Positions 1-7,718 of a DNA stretch of 58,066 nucleotides are shown here, piece after piece (position 1 is the first letter of the stretch; every line of letters starts with the position of its first letter). A program made the translations under genes and the position numbers. Source of the DNA: Saprospiraceae bacterium (GTDB lineage: Bacteria; Bacteroidota; Bacteroidia; Chitinophagales; Saprospiraceae). The stretch covers positions 1 through 58,066 of the forward strand of contig JAIBCI010000103.1 in assembly GCA_019694255.1 (NCBI GenBank), in the 5' to 3' direction. The notes beneath the pieces are model-generated. The model was not told where the DNA came from. It ran no database searches and saw nothing but the letters and a program-made list of their open reading frames with translations.

Positions 1-114
1 GAATATAGCTACAGATATAATAGGCATTTAATGAATGGTGATATTTTCGACAACTTAATGATTCGAATGGTAAAGCATAAACCTGCTTATTATAAAATGC
101 TTAGAGTAAGTTAA
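1..114 (+). CDS. IS1595-family transposase, C-terminal end only (cut by window edge)
   Basis: An open frame runs in from the window edge and stops at 112-114, giving 37 residues. It contains YRYNRH, FDNLMIRMV and a YYKML-type end. IS1595/ISXO2-like transposases finish with a Y-R-F/Y-N-R motif, then F-D-x-L and a P-x-x-Y-K/R-x-L tail, which fits. Only the tail is visible, so whether the element is intact outside the window cannot be told. No terminal inverted repeat was recognised downstream. An insertion sequence exactly at the edge would also explain an assembly break here. The family call rests on a short stretch. Confidence 0.6.
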   Translation, partial: EYSYRYNRHLMNGDIFDNLMIRMVKHKPAYYKMLRVS

Positions 115-146
115 ATGCCTAATTCAGCTAAATAATTTAAATTATA

Positions 147-154
147 TATCTTTG
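147..154 (+). promoter_or_regulatory. Candidate -7 box upstream of the first antiporter
   Basis: TATCTTTG matches the Bacteroidota -7 consensus TAnnTTTG. No clear -33 TTG lies at the right distance, so this is a half-site call. Transcription would begin near 161 and give a leader of about 60 nt that includes the hairpin at 167-190. Confidence 0.3.
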
Positions 155-166
155 TCAAATATGCTC

Positions 167-190
167 AATACTGAAAATTCTTTCAGTATT
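167..190 (+). other. Perfect 10-bp inverted repeat (hairpin) before the antiporter gene
   Basis: AATACTGAAA (167-176) and TTTCAGTATT (181-190) are exact reverse complements around a 4-nt loop. No clean T-run follows, so it is a weak terminator candidate for the transposase. It may instead be a leader hairpin or operator for the antiporter that starts at 220. Confidence 0.55.
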
Positions 191-219
191 TATTAAAATT
201 CTGACATTATTTTAACAAT

Positions 220-1410
220 ATGACGATTAATATTATTATTACCTTCTGTATACTTATTTTACTGGCATACATTTTTGATCTAAGCTCTTCCAGGACTAGA
301 ATTCCATCAGTTATACTGCTACTATTATTAGGTTGGACCACCAATCAAGTTTCTATACTTTTAAAAATTACGCTACCAGATTTTTCTCCTTTGCTTCCAG
401 TGATTGGCACAATTGGTCTCATTCTGATTGTCCTTGAAGGTTCTTTGGAACTTCGTCTTAACCATTCAAAGCGCGTCGTCATTCTCAAATCACTAAGTGG
501 AGCTGTATTTTCAATCATCAGCCTATCATTGATCCTGGCTTATGTATTAAGCCAAAACTCACCCCAATCCTTTCGCATACTCATCATCAATGCCTTACCA
601 TTATGCATTATAAGCAGCGCGATTGCCATCCCGAGTGCAAGTCACCTCAGCAAGCGCTTAAAGGAATTTATTATATATGAGAGTAGTTTTTCTGACATTA
701 TAGGCGTAGTATTGTTCAACTTCTTCATTACCAACGAAGTCCTCAATGCACAAGCGTTCGCAAATTTTTTTATTGAACTTTTGTTTATAACAACAATTTC
801 GTTGATTTCTACAATTGGACTATCTCTTCTGCTAAGCCGAATAAATCACCATATTAAGTACATTCCTATTATATTAATCGTGATTTTAATTTATTCAATT
901 TCTAAAATTTATCACCTGCCAGGACTTGTTTTCATACTGATGTTTGGACTTTCTCTCGGCAATCTTGATAAAATCAAGAATAAAAAATGGTCCAAAAGAT
1001 TTCATCCTGAAATACTTGAAAAAGAAGTAGCAAAATTAAGAGAATTGACCGCAGAAGGTTCATTTCTGGTTCGGGCGTTATTTTTTCTGTTATTCGGTTA
1101 TTTAATCGAAATCCAAGAGGTACTCAATAAAGAGACATTACCCTGGTCAATAGGGCTGGCTGCCATTATTCTAATTCTTCGAAGCCTACAAATTAGAATT
1201 TCTGGACTTCAACTTAGCCCACTCTTATGGATTGCTCCGCGAGGGTTGATAACAATTCTATTATTTTTATCAATGGATACATCAATGGCAGTAGCTCTGG
1301 TTACAAAATCACTAATTATTCAGGTAATCCTATTGTCTTCAGTTGTTATGGCGATTGGACTCATTACCACTAAGGATTCAATCGCTGATGTACATCAACA
1401 GACTGTTTAA
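220..1410 (+). CDS. Cation/proton antiporter, CPA superfamily (divergent)
   Basis: A 396-residue inner-membrane protein with about 11-12 hydrophobic segments. It resembles Na+(K+)/H+ exchangers of the CPA1 type: an E-S-x-F-S-D segment at residues 154-159 in the position of the usual E-S-L-x-N-D ion-binding motif, and an A-P-R-G-L motif near residue 345. The expected Asn of the N-D pair is Ser158 here, followed by Asp159, which could change ion coupling or electrogenicity. A short charged loop near residues 260-285 precedes the last helices, and there is no cytoplasmic TrkA-like domain. A second antiporter of the same superfamily follows 189 bp downstream. The region looks clearly more AT-rich than the rest of the window. 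Substrate not determinable. Confidence 0.8.
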   Translation: MTINIIITFCILILLAYIFDLSSSRTRIPSVILLLLLGWTTNQVSILLKITLPDFSPLLPVIGTIGLILIVLEGSLELRLNHSKRVVILKSLSGAVFSIISLSLILAYVLSQNSPQSFRILIINALPLCIISSAIAIPSASHLSKRLKEFIIYESSFSDIIGVVLFNFFITNEVLNAQAFANFFIELLFITTISLISTIGLSLLLSRINHHIKYIPIILIVILIYSISKIYHLPGLVFILMFGLSLGNLDKIKNKKWSKRFHPEILEKEVAKLRELTAEGSFLVRALFFLLFGYLIEIQEVLNKETLPWSIGLAAIILILRSLQIRISGLQLSPLLWIAPRGLITILLFLSMDTSMAVALVTKSLIIQVILLSSVVMAIGLITTKDSIADVHQQTV

Positions 1411-1599
1411 AATTTAAATCCACATAAAAATAGATTATGCCATGGTTTAATAAATTTGTTGATAAAAAATAATGCAATTTTGATTAATTACCTCCATGAA
1501 ATAACTTCCGGTATCTTTCACTTATCAACTTCCAAGTGGTACCTTTTATGTAAAAAAATGCTCTACTAATGTATCCTTTATTTAATTGAATAAATACAA

Positions 1600-2832
1600 A
1601 TGAATTCTTATTATTTGCTTATCTCCATAATCAGCCTTTCTGCCTTTCTTGCTTATATCAACCAAAGATGGATTAAACTACCTTTTGTTATAGGGTTATT
1701 TGCACTGACTACTATCCTTTCTATAATCATTCTTAGCTCTCAGTTATGGCTAAATGTACCTTTGGATGAATTGCGACTAGTCATCAATTCACTTCAACTT
1801 GATCATTTAATCCTGAATTATATGCTTGGGTTTTTATTATTTGCTGGCGCACTGCATACAAACTGGAATGAGCTCAAGCAGCAAATAAAACCTGTCAGTA
1901 TTTTTGCCATCAGTGGGGTACTTATTTCTACCATCATAATAGCCCATTTGCTTTATTTATGCCTGGGAATGCTTGAATTACAAATTGAACTTATCTACTG
2001 CTATATTTTTGGTGCATTAATTTCTCCAACGGATCCAATAGCTGTACTCGGTATTTTAGCCAAATCCAAGGTCCCAAAACGGACTAAAATCACGATCATA
2101 GGAGAGAGCCTATTTAATGATGGCATTGGCGTAGTGGTCTTTCTAGCACTCCTGCAAACATTACATTCCGGTGAATTTAGTCTGAGCAATTTTGGATTTC
2201 TATTTATCAGAGAAGCAGTTGGAGGAATTTTAATGGGTCTTTTGCTAGGTTATTTATTACATTTATTACTTAGATCAATAGATCATTTTGAAACGGAAGT
2301 ACTAGTTACTCTGGCATTGGTTATGACAGGCTATACACTCAGCAATTCCATTCATTTATCAGGAGCACTTGCGATGGTGGTGATGGGCCTAATGGCCGGA
2401 AACTACAAGACGAATATTGCCATGAGCGACACAACATTGCAATACGTCCTAAAATTCTGGGAATTGGTCGATGTGATTCTCAATGCAATTCTATTCATAC
2501 TTATTGCATTGGTATTAATCCTTATCGACTTTAATATGAGTTACTTTATTGGCGGCTTCTTATGTATAATAATTGTACTCATATCGAGAGCGATTGTTGT
2601 CTTCGCACCCCATTTGTTATTGCCACGTCTTTTAAATATTACAGGTATGGAAGCGAAGATTCTAACCTGGGGAGGCTTAAGGGGAGGACTTTCGTTAGCT
2701 TTAGTTCTTTCACTTCCTGAGAGCAAATTTAAACCACAGCTATTGGTGTTTTGTTATTGTTGTGTTTTTTTTAGCATACTCGTTCAAGGGCTAACAATTG
2801 GAAAACTTACAGAAAAATCCGTCAATTCTTGA
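1600..2832 (+). CDS. Na+/H+ antiporter, CPA1 (NhaP-like) family
   Basis: A 410-residue integral membrane protein with about 12 hydrophobic helices. Diagnostic motifs are SPTDPIAVLGI near residue 142 and G-E-S-L-F-N-D-G-I-G at 168-177, which carries the intact N173-D174 ion-binding pair of CPA1 exchangers. A GGLRGGLSLAL segment lies near residue 360, the usual position of the conserved CPA1 arginine motif. It should exchange cytoplasmic Na+ (or K+/Li+) for protons in pH and salt homeostasis. Length fits short bacterial NhaP proteins without a C-terminal regulatory domain. It lies in tandem with the more divergent antiporter at 220-1410. The 189-bp gap between them is AT-rich, with no recognised element, so the two may be transcribed separately. 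Confidence 0.88.
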   Translation: MNSYYLLISIISLSAFLAYINQRWIKLPFVIGLFALTTILSIIILSSQLWLNVPLDELRLVINSLQLDHLILNYMLGFLLFAGALHTNWNELKQQIKPVSIFAISGVLISTIIIAHLLYLCLGMLELQIELIYCYIFGALISPTDPIAVLGILAKSKVPKRTKITIIGESLFNDGIGVVVFLALLQTLHSGEFSLSNFGFLFIREAVGGILMGLLLGYLLHLLLRSIDHFETEVLVTLALVMTGYTLSNSIHLSGALAMVVMGLMAGNYKTNIAMSDTTLQYVLKFWELVDVILNAILFILIALVLILIDFNMSYFIGGFLCIIIVLISRAIVVFAPHLLLPRLLNITGMEAKILTWGGLRGGLSLALVLSLPESKFKPQLLVFCYCCVFFSILVQGLTIGKLTEKSVNS

Positions 2833-3263
2833 TTATAATTGTTTCTGACTCGTCTCTTAGTATTCTACAAATTTATGTGGCTAGAGGGTCGGCAACTAGA
2901 ATTATTCACTTTAAATCAACTCATTCCTAGTATTAAGCTAATAATGACTTGAGAGATAGTTTTTATGCAATTCTTACACCTTACTCATTAAGCGCACGGT
3001 TCTTATAGTCGTCGTGAAACGAAATTACTCCGCTCAGAACTATAATTTTCCTGTCGTGTATTCACCTCATGGCTACCACTGATATCAATAAATAATCATC
3101 AAAGAAGCGACTCATCACATTTTGGCATTGGAAGTCCCTTAATCACTTGTCTTTATTACAAAACATAAAATATTTAATCTATTACAATAATAATTTATAT
3201 TACGCTATATATCAATTATTTATACATATTAAATAAAAATATTAAAAAATAATTTATATATAA
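2833..3263. other. Long intergenic stretch without a recognised gene
   Basis: About 430 bp of AT-rich sequence between the second antiporter and the promoter of the large surface protein. Both strands are broken by frequent stops and no coding remnant, tRNA or repeat was recognised. The base composition changes from very AT-rich to more balanced just after 3300. Confidence 0.6.
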
Positions 3264-3296
3264 TTTGCACAATTAATTCAACCATTCATACCTTTG
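3264..3296 (+). promoter_or_regulatory. Bacteroidota-type promoter of the 1302-residue surface protein
   Basis: TTTG at 3264-3267 and TACCTTTG at 3289-3296 are 21 nt apart, matching the -33/-7 architecture of Bacteroidota primary sigma promoters. Transcription should start near 3302. That leaves an untranslated leader of about 200 nt before the ATG at 3500. The leader contains a perfect hairpin, CGCAGA-TTTC-TCTGCG, at 3339-3354. Confidence 0.6.
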
Positions 3297-3499
3297 TGCT
3301 ACAAGCGGCGAATACCCGCAACCTACATCCAACCTTGGCGCAGATTTCTCTGCGGAAATTTCAATGATTTAATAGTCCTGCCAAAGATTTACCGGGATCG
3401 AACCTTAAAGCAGTTGATTCCGGACCTTATTGAGTAATATGATTTATAAGTCTGGTGTGCGCACGTCGCATCTGGATTTTAACCTTTTAATCTTTTAGC

Positions 3500-6400
3500 A
3501 TGAGACCTTACGTCGAAACACGTTTTGGAGTAAGAAAACTACGCCCTTCGGGGTACTTACCGTATGCAACATTCCTGTTGCTCTTTTTCTTCACCGCTAC
3601 GCAGCTTCGTTCCCAATGCGCACTAGCCTGTAAGGGCAAAATCAATCTGTCCTTGGCAGAATATTGCCAGGCCAAGGTGTATCATGATCAGTTATTGACC
3701 AAAGGAATTGATTGCCCGGATGCACGTTTCAGGGTGGATATCATGGATTATAACATGAAAAAAATTCCTACCAGCCCAATCATTACCGAAAATTATATCG
3801 GAATGACCCTGGTCGGAAGTGTCTACGACAGTACGAGTAAAAATTCGTGCTGGACGCATATCCTGGTTGAAGAAAAAAATGCGCCAGTCATCCTTTGCAG
3901 AAGAGATACAGTGTACTGCAATGACAGTGCCGCTTACAATCCACCGGTTTTTTTCGACTATTGTGATCCGTATCCAACGATAAAAAAGACATCAGAGCAG
4001 CACATCACCTACCCGTGCGATCCTTACATTCTCAAGTTGATCGTGAGAACATGGGTTGCGCAGGATTCCCGGGGCAATATTTCACTACCCTGTTATGATT
4101 CTGTGTGGTTGCGCAGAGCGCCGATAGACTCTATCGAATATCCAAAACACTGGATCGTTGCCGATCATTGCAATGTTGAATGTGGATCGATCTACCCTAA
4201 AGATGCTGATGGTCACCCGGATCCCACATACACGGGTTATCCTACGCTTGGAGGCAATGCACTTTGGCCAAGTTTTAATACCTACTGCAACCTCTCAGTG
4301 ACCTATGAAGATTACCCGATTATCAAAGGAACTTGTAAAACGAAAATATTGCGCGTATGGAGAATTGTAGAGTGGTGGTGCAGTACAGCCATTACAAGAA
4401 CGTATCAGCAGTATATCGAAATCGCAGATACAACACCTCCGGCCATCGTGCATTGCCCCTACGATCTTACGGTAAGCACAACAACTTCTTATACTTGTGC
4501 ATCACATTTCACCCTACCCGAGATCGAAGCGCATGATCTTTGTCAGGATTCCCTGTTTTATGAGATTTATGCAGACGGACATTTAATCAGCAAAGAGAAC
4601 GGAGGAGATGTAACACTTGATCTGGGTGATCATGACGTCGAGTACCGCGTATATGACCGATGCTATAATTATTCTTCGTGCCGTAATATCATTACTGTAG
4701 AAGATCACAATCCACCGGTAGCGGTGTGTCAGCAAGGAACAGTTATATCGTTGTCTCACAGTGATACTGTGCATATCTATGCTGGTGTATTTGATGATGG
4801 CAGTCATGATGAATGTCATCTTGACAGCTTCCTGGTCCGAAGAATGGACCGTGGTGCACCCTGCGCATGGAATGACAATGTATTCAGACCTTATGTTGAA
4901 TTCTGCTGCGAAGATGTTGGAAAGACGGTGATGGTGGTATTCAGGGCCAAGGATCAAAGTGGCAATGCCAATGATTGCATGGTGGAAGTGGAAATTCAGG
5001 ACAAAACCCCACCCGTTGTGGTGTGTCCGCATGATTATAGAATGCCCTGTACTGACCTCATCGACACGGTCAATCTACAGCGTTTTGGTCAACCTTATTA
5101 TTCTGACAATTGCGTGGTGCACATGCATGAATATGTGGATACCGCAATTAACAATTGTGGACTGGGTTATCTGCAGCGCAACTTCGTTGTTGAAGATAAT
5201 ATGAAACGCCGTGATACCTGCTCACAGAGGATTTACGTATACAATCCGAATCCATTCCAGGGTGATCAGATTACCTGGCCAAGAGATACTGTAATTTATA
5301 TGTGCGGAGGCGATGTCAAGCCTAGTGAACTACCGGAACACTACAATTATCCTGTTTTCCGCGATGTGCATTGTTCGCTTCCAGGTCACAATTATGATGA
5401 TGATGTCTTCAACTACATACAGGATTCTTCTCTTTGTTTCAAGGTGTTACGACGCTGGACTGTCATCGACTGGTGTCAGTCCTATTATGACTCGGCAACT
5501 TCATCCGTCAAGTTTGCGACCTGGACACATCTTCAGATTATAAAAGTCTCCAACAAGAATCCGCCAAAAATTGCAGACGATTGCGATACTGTGACCGTGT
5601 GCCTCTCCGGAACAAACTGTGTCCGCGAACGCGTTCGTTTAAGCCATACGGCCAGTGATGATTGTACACCGGATGAACTATTACGATCAGGATTCAAACT
5701 CGATTTATACAATAACGGTCTCATCGATAGCATTTATAATGCCAGTGGCAATGTGGTCAGTTGGGATGGCGATTTGCCGTTGGGAACCCACCGATTTATC
5801 TGGGTATTTGAAGATCAGTGCGGTAATCATATAGCCTGTGATCAAATCGTCAGGGTTGTCAACTGCAAAATCCCAACTGCATACTGCCTGACCGGCATAG
5901 CCGTTAATTTAAGCGCGTATGATGCGGACGGCGATGGCAAGCTGGATCGACTCGTTGATGTATGGGCTGCGGACGTTAACCACGGAAGTTATCAGCAATG
6001 TGGTAATCCAATCACCCTGTCGTTCTCTCGAGATACGCTTGACAAATATCGCAGATATACTTGCGATAGCATTGGCCAACGCCGCGTCACACTTTGGGTA
6101 ACGGATAGAATCACCGGATTCCAGGACCGCTGCATCACGACCGTAACCATACAGGATAATAATAAAATATGCCCGGGTAATCTCACAGGCGGCACAATAT
6201 CCGGTCTGATCAGTACACCCGATAACCGCAACATTCCTGCTTCAGTGCTTGCGCTCGATCAGAACAATCAGCATGCGGAACAAATGACCTCATCGAGGTT
6301 CTCGTTTCCAAATCTGACCCTCGGTAAAGATTATAAAGTAAGCATTTACAATGACCAGGAATACCTTATGGGTATCAGCACACTGGATATCATCGGAATT

Positions 6401-7408
6401 CAGAAACACATTCTTGGCAAGACCTATTTCAACAACGTATGGCAGTATCTAGCGGCCGATGTAACCAATGATAAGAAAATTACGAGCGCCGATATCGCTT
6501 CACTGCGTAAATTGATCCTGGGGATCGATTACAAATTCAGAAATTCACCTTCATGGCGTTATGTGATTAGCAACTACCAGTTTCCGGATCCCGAGAATCC
6601 ATGGGTAGAAGATATCCCGGAATCTTATTATTATCCTGGTGTCCCCGGAGATATGGCCTACACGGACTTTACAGGTGTTAAAGTGGGTGATGTTAGCCAG
6701 AGTAGTTGGTCCGCAGCCCGAAAGGCGGAAGAACGGACTACACAACAACTGAACATGAGTTTTACAACCAACGGCGACAAATCAATTGCCATGAGCATCG
6801 ATCAGGATTATGCGATGCATGGTATGCAGTTGGCGATTAAATTCAATGCAACACTAAATCACTTCACGGGCATACAATCTTCCGGAATACAGCTCAACGA
6901 TTACAACATCAATACACAGTATGCCAACAATGGTCTGCTGCTGATATCCTGGAACACAGAACAGCCGGTTAACCTTTACGCCAACCAGGTTTTGATGAAC
7001 CTCGACTGGGAAGAACCAATAACCCGTGAGTTTCTGACAAGCGTAGAAATATCTTCGGATATCATCAACGCTGAAGCTTATGACGCAGGACTTCAGATTG
7101 CTGCGATCCGTTCTCAAAATTCAGTCAGTACCGGTACGCAATCCACTGTAATCATAGGTGGTCCGGTACCGAATCCATTTGCGGATGTAACGACGGTGTG
7201 GATCGAAACCAGACAAACTTCAGGATTCAAATATTCGATCAGCGATATTAATGGTCAAATCATCATGGAACAAAGCGGCCAAACGTCTCCGGGCAAAAAC
7301 CCAATACGTATCAAAGGTTCCAGTATGACAACGCCGGGAATCTATCTTCTGCGAATTGATGTTGGCGGAATAAACCGCAACTTCAGACTAGTTAAAATGG
7401 AAAATTAG
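3500..7408 (+). CDS. Large secreted protein with HYR-like repeats, dockerin-like segment and T9SS sorting domain
   Basis: A 1302-residue surface or extracellular protein. An N-terminal signal peptide (hydrophobic stretch about residues 22-33) precedes a cysteine-rich body. HYR/Ig-like module boundaries recur as D-x-x-P-P-x-x-x-C motifs near residues 124, 309, 400, 499 and 683. A calcium-loop-like segment (LAADVTNDKKITSADIASLR) lies near 984 and resembles type I dockerin or EF-hand repeats. The C-terminus from about 1217 (PVPNPF to the terminal FRLVKMEN) is a type A T9SS sorting domain, so export should go through Sec and then T9SS. Residues about 790-889 and several cysteine-framed blocks match the 667-residue protein at 36227-38230, a clear paralogue. 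The role is unknown; adhesion or matrix building would suit the architecture. It has its own promoter and a terminator at 7436-7467. Confidence 0.85.
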   Translation: MRPYVETRFGVRKLRPSGYLPYATFLLLFFFTATQLRSQCALACKGKINLSLAEYCQAKVYHDQLLTKGIDCPDARFRVDIMDYNMKKIPTSPIITENYIGMTLVGSVYDSTSKNSCWTHILVEEKNAPVILCRRDTVYCNDSAAYNPPVFFDYCDPYPTIKKTSEQHITYPCDPYILKLIVRTWVAQDSRGNISLPCYDSVWLRRAPIDSIEYPKHWIVADHCNVECGSIYPKDADGHPDPTYTGYPTLGGNALWPSFNTYCNLSVTYEDYPIIKGTCKTKILRVWRIVEWWCSTAITRTYQQYIEIADTTPPAIVHCPYDLTVSTTTSYTCASHFTLPEIEAHDLCQDSLFYEIYADGHLISKENGGDVTLDLGDHDVEYRVYDRCYNYSSCRNIITVEDHNPPVAVCQQGTVISLSHSDTVHIYAGVFDDGSHDECHLDSFLVRRMDRGAPCAWNDNVFRPYVEFCCEDVGKTVMVVFRAKDQSGNANDCMVEVEIQDKTPPVVVCPHDYRMPCTDLIDTVNLQRFGQPYYSDNCVVHMHEYVDTAINNCGLGYLQRNFVVEDNMKRRDTCSQRIYVYNPNPFQGDQITWPRDTVIYMCGGDVKPSELPEHYNYPVFRDVHCSLPGHNYDDDVFNYIQDSSLCFKVLRRWTVIDWCQSYYDSATSSVKFATWTHLQIIKVSNKNPPKIADDCDTVTVCLSGTNCVRERVRLSHTASDDCTPDELLRSGFKLDLYNNGLIDSIYNASGNVVSWDGDLPLGTHRFIWVFEDQCGNHIACDQIVRVVNCKIPTAYCLTGIAVNLSAYDADGDGKLDRLVDVWAADVNHGSYQQCGNPITLSFSRDTLDKYRRYTCDSIGQRRVTLWVTDRITGFQDRCITTVTIQDNNKICPGNLTGGTISGLISTPDNRNIPASVLALDQNNQHAEQMTSSRFSFPNLTLGKDYKVSIYNDQEYLMGISTLDIIGIQKHILGKTYFNNVWQYLAADVTNDKKITSADIASLRKLILGIDYKFRNSPSWRYVISNYQFPDPENPWVEDIPESYYYPGVPGDMAYTDFTGVKVGDVSQSSWSAARKAEERTTQQLNMSFTTNGDKSIAMSIDQDYAMHGMQLAIKFNATLNHFTGIQSSGIQLNDYNINTQYANNGLLLISWNTEQPVNLYANQVLMNLDWEEPITREFLTSVEISSDIINAEAYDAGLQIAAIRSQNSVSTGTQSTVIIGGPVPNPFADVTTVWIETRQTSGFKYSISDINGQIIMEQSGQTSPGKNPIRIKGSSMTTPGIYLLRIDVGGINRNFRLVKMEN

Positions 7409-7435
7409 GCTTTAAGGTTAATATCATATTACGAC

Positions 7436-7467
7436 GACCCATTGGCCGGCAGGTCAATGGGTTTTTT
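7436..7467 (+). terminator. Rho-independent terminator after the 1302-residue protein gene
   Basis: CCCATTG (7438-7444) pairs with CAATGGG (7455-7461) and is followed directly by six T. It lies about 30 bp after the stop codon. The remaining 250 bp up to the convergent gene at 7719 hold nothing recognised. Confidence 0.8.
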
Positions 7468-7718
7468 ATTTTATGCCACGCTTTTAAAAAAATTAGCCCA
7501 TTTTCCCAATTGAATTGCCTTACATTACTCGTGAAGTTCATTACTTCTGATATATTTTGACTTAAGATGAAATCAGTACACTTAATAACGATAACACCCC
7601 ATCCACTAAGAAATCTTGCTTTCGTATATGCTATGATGTAATGATTGTGTGGACTTTTCCCGAAGATTTAACAATCAGGAATCAGCGTTCTATACTGCAA
7701 AATAATTTAAAATGATAC

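Noticed and set aside
4583-5032. 149-codon ORF on the minus strand inside the 1302-residue protein gene
   Set aside because: It lies fully within a gene with clear domains on the other strand and has no signal peptide or motif of its own; a shadow frame.
6440-6530. Dockerin-like segment as evidence for a cellulosome
   Set aside because: No cohesin or cellulase gene is in the window, and similar calcium-loop segments are common in Bacteroidota T9SS cargo.
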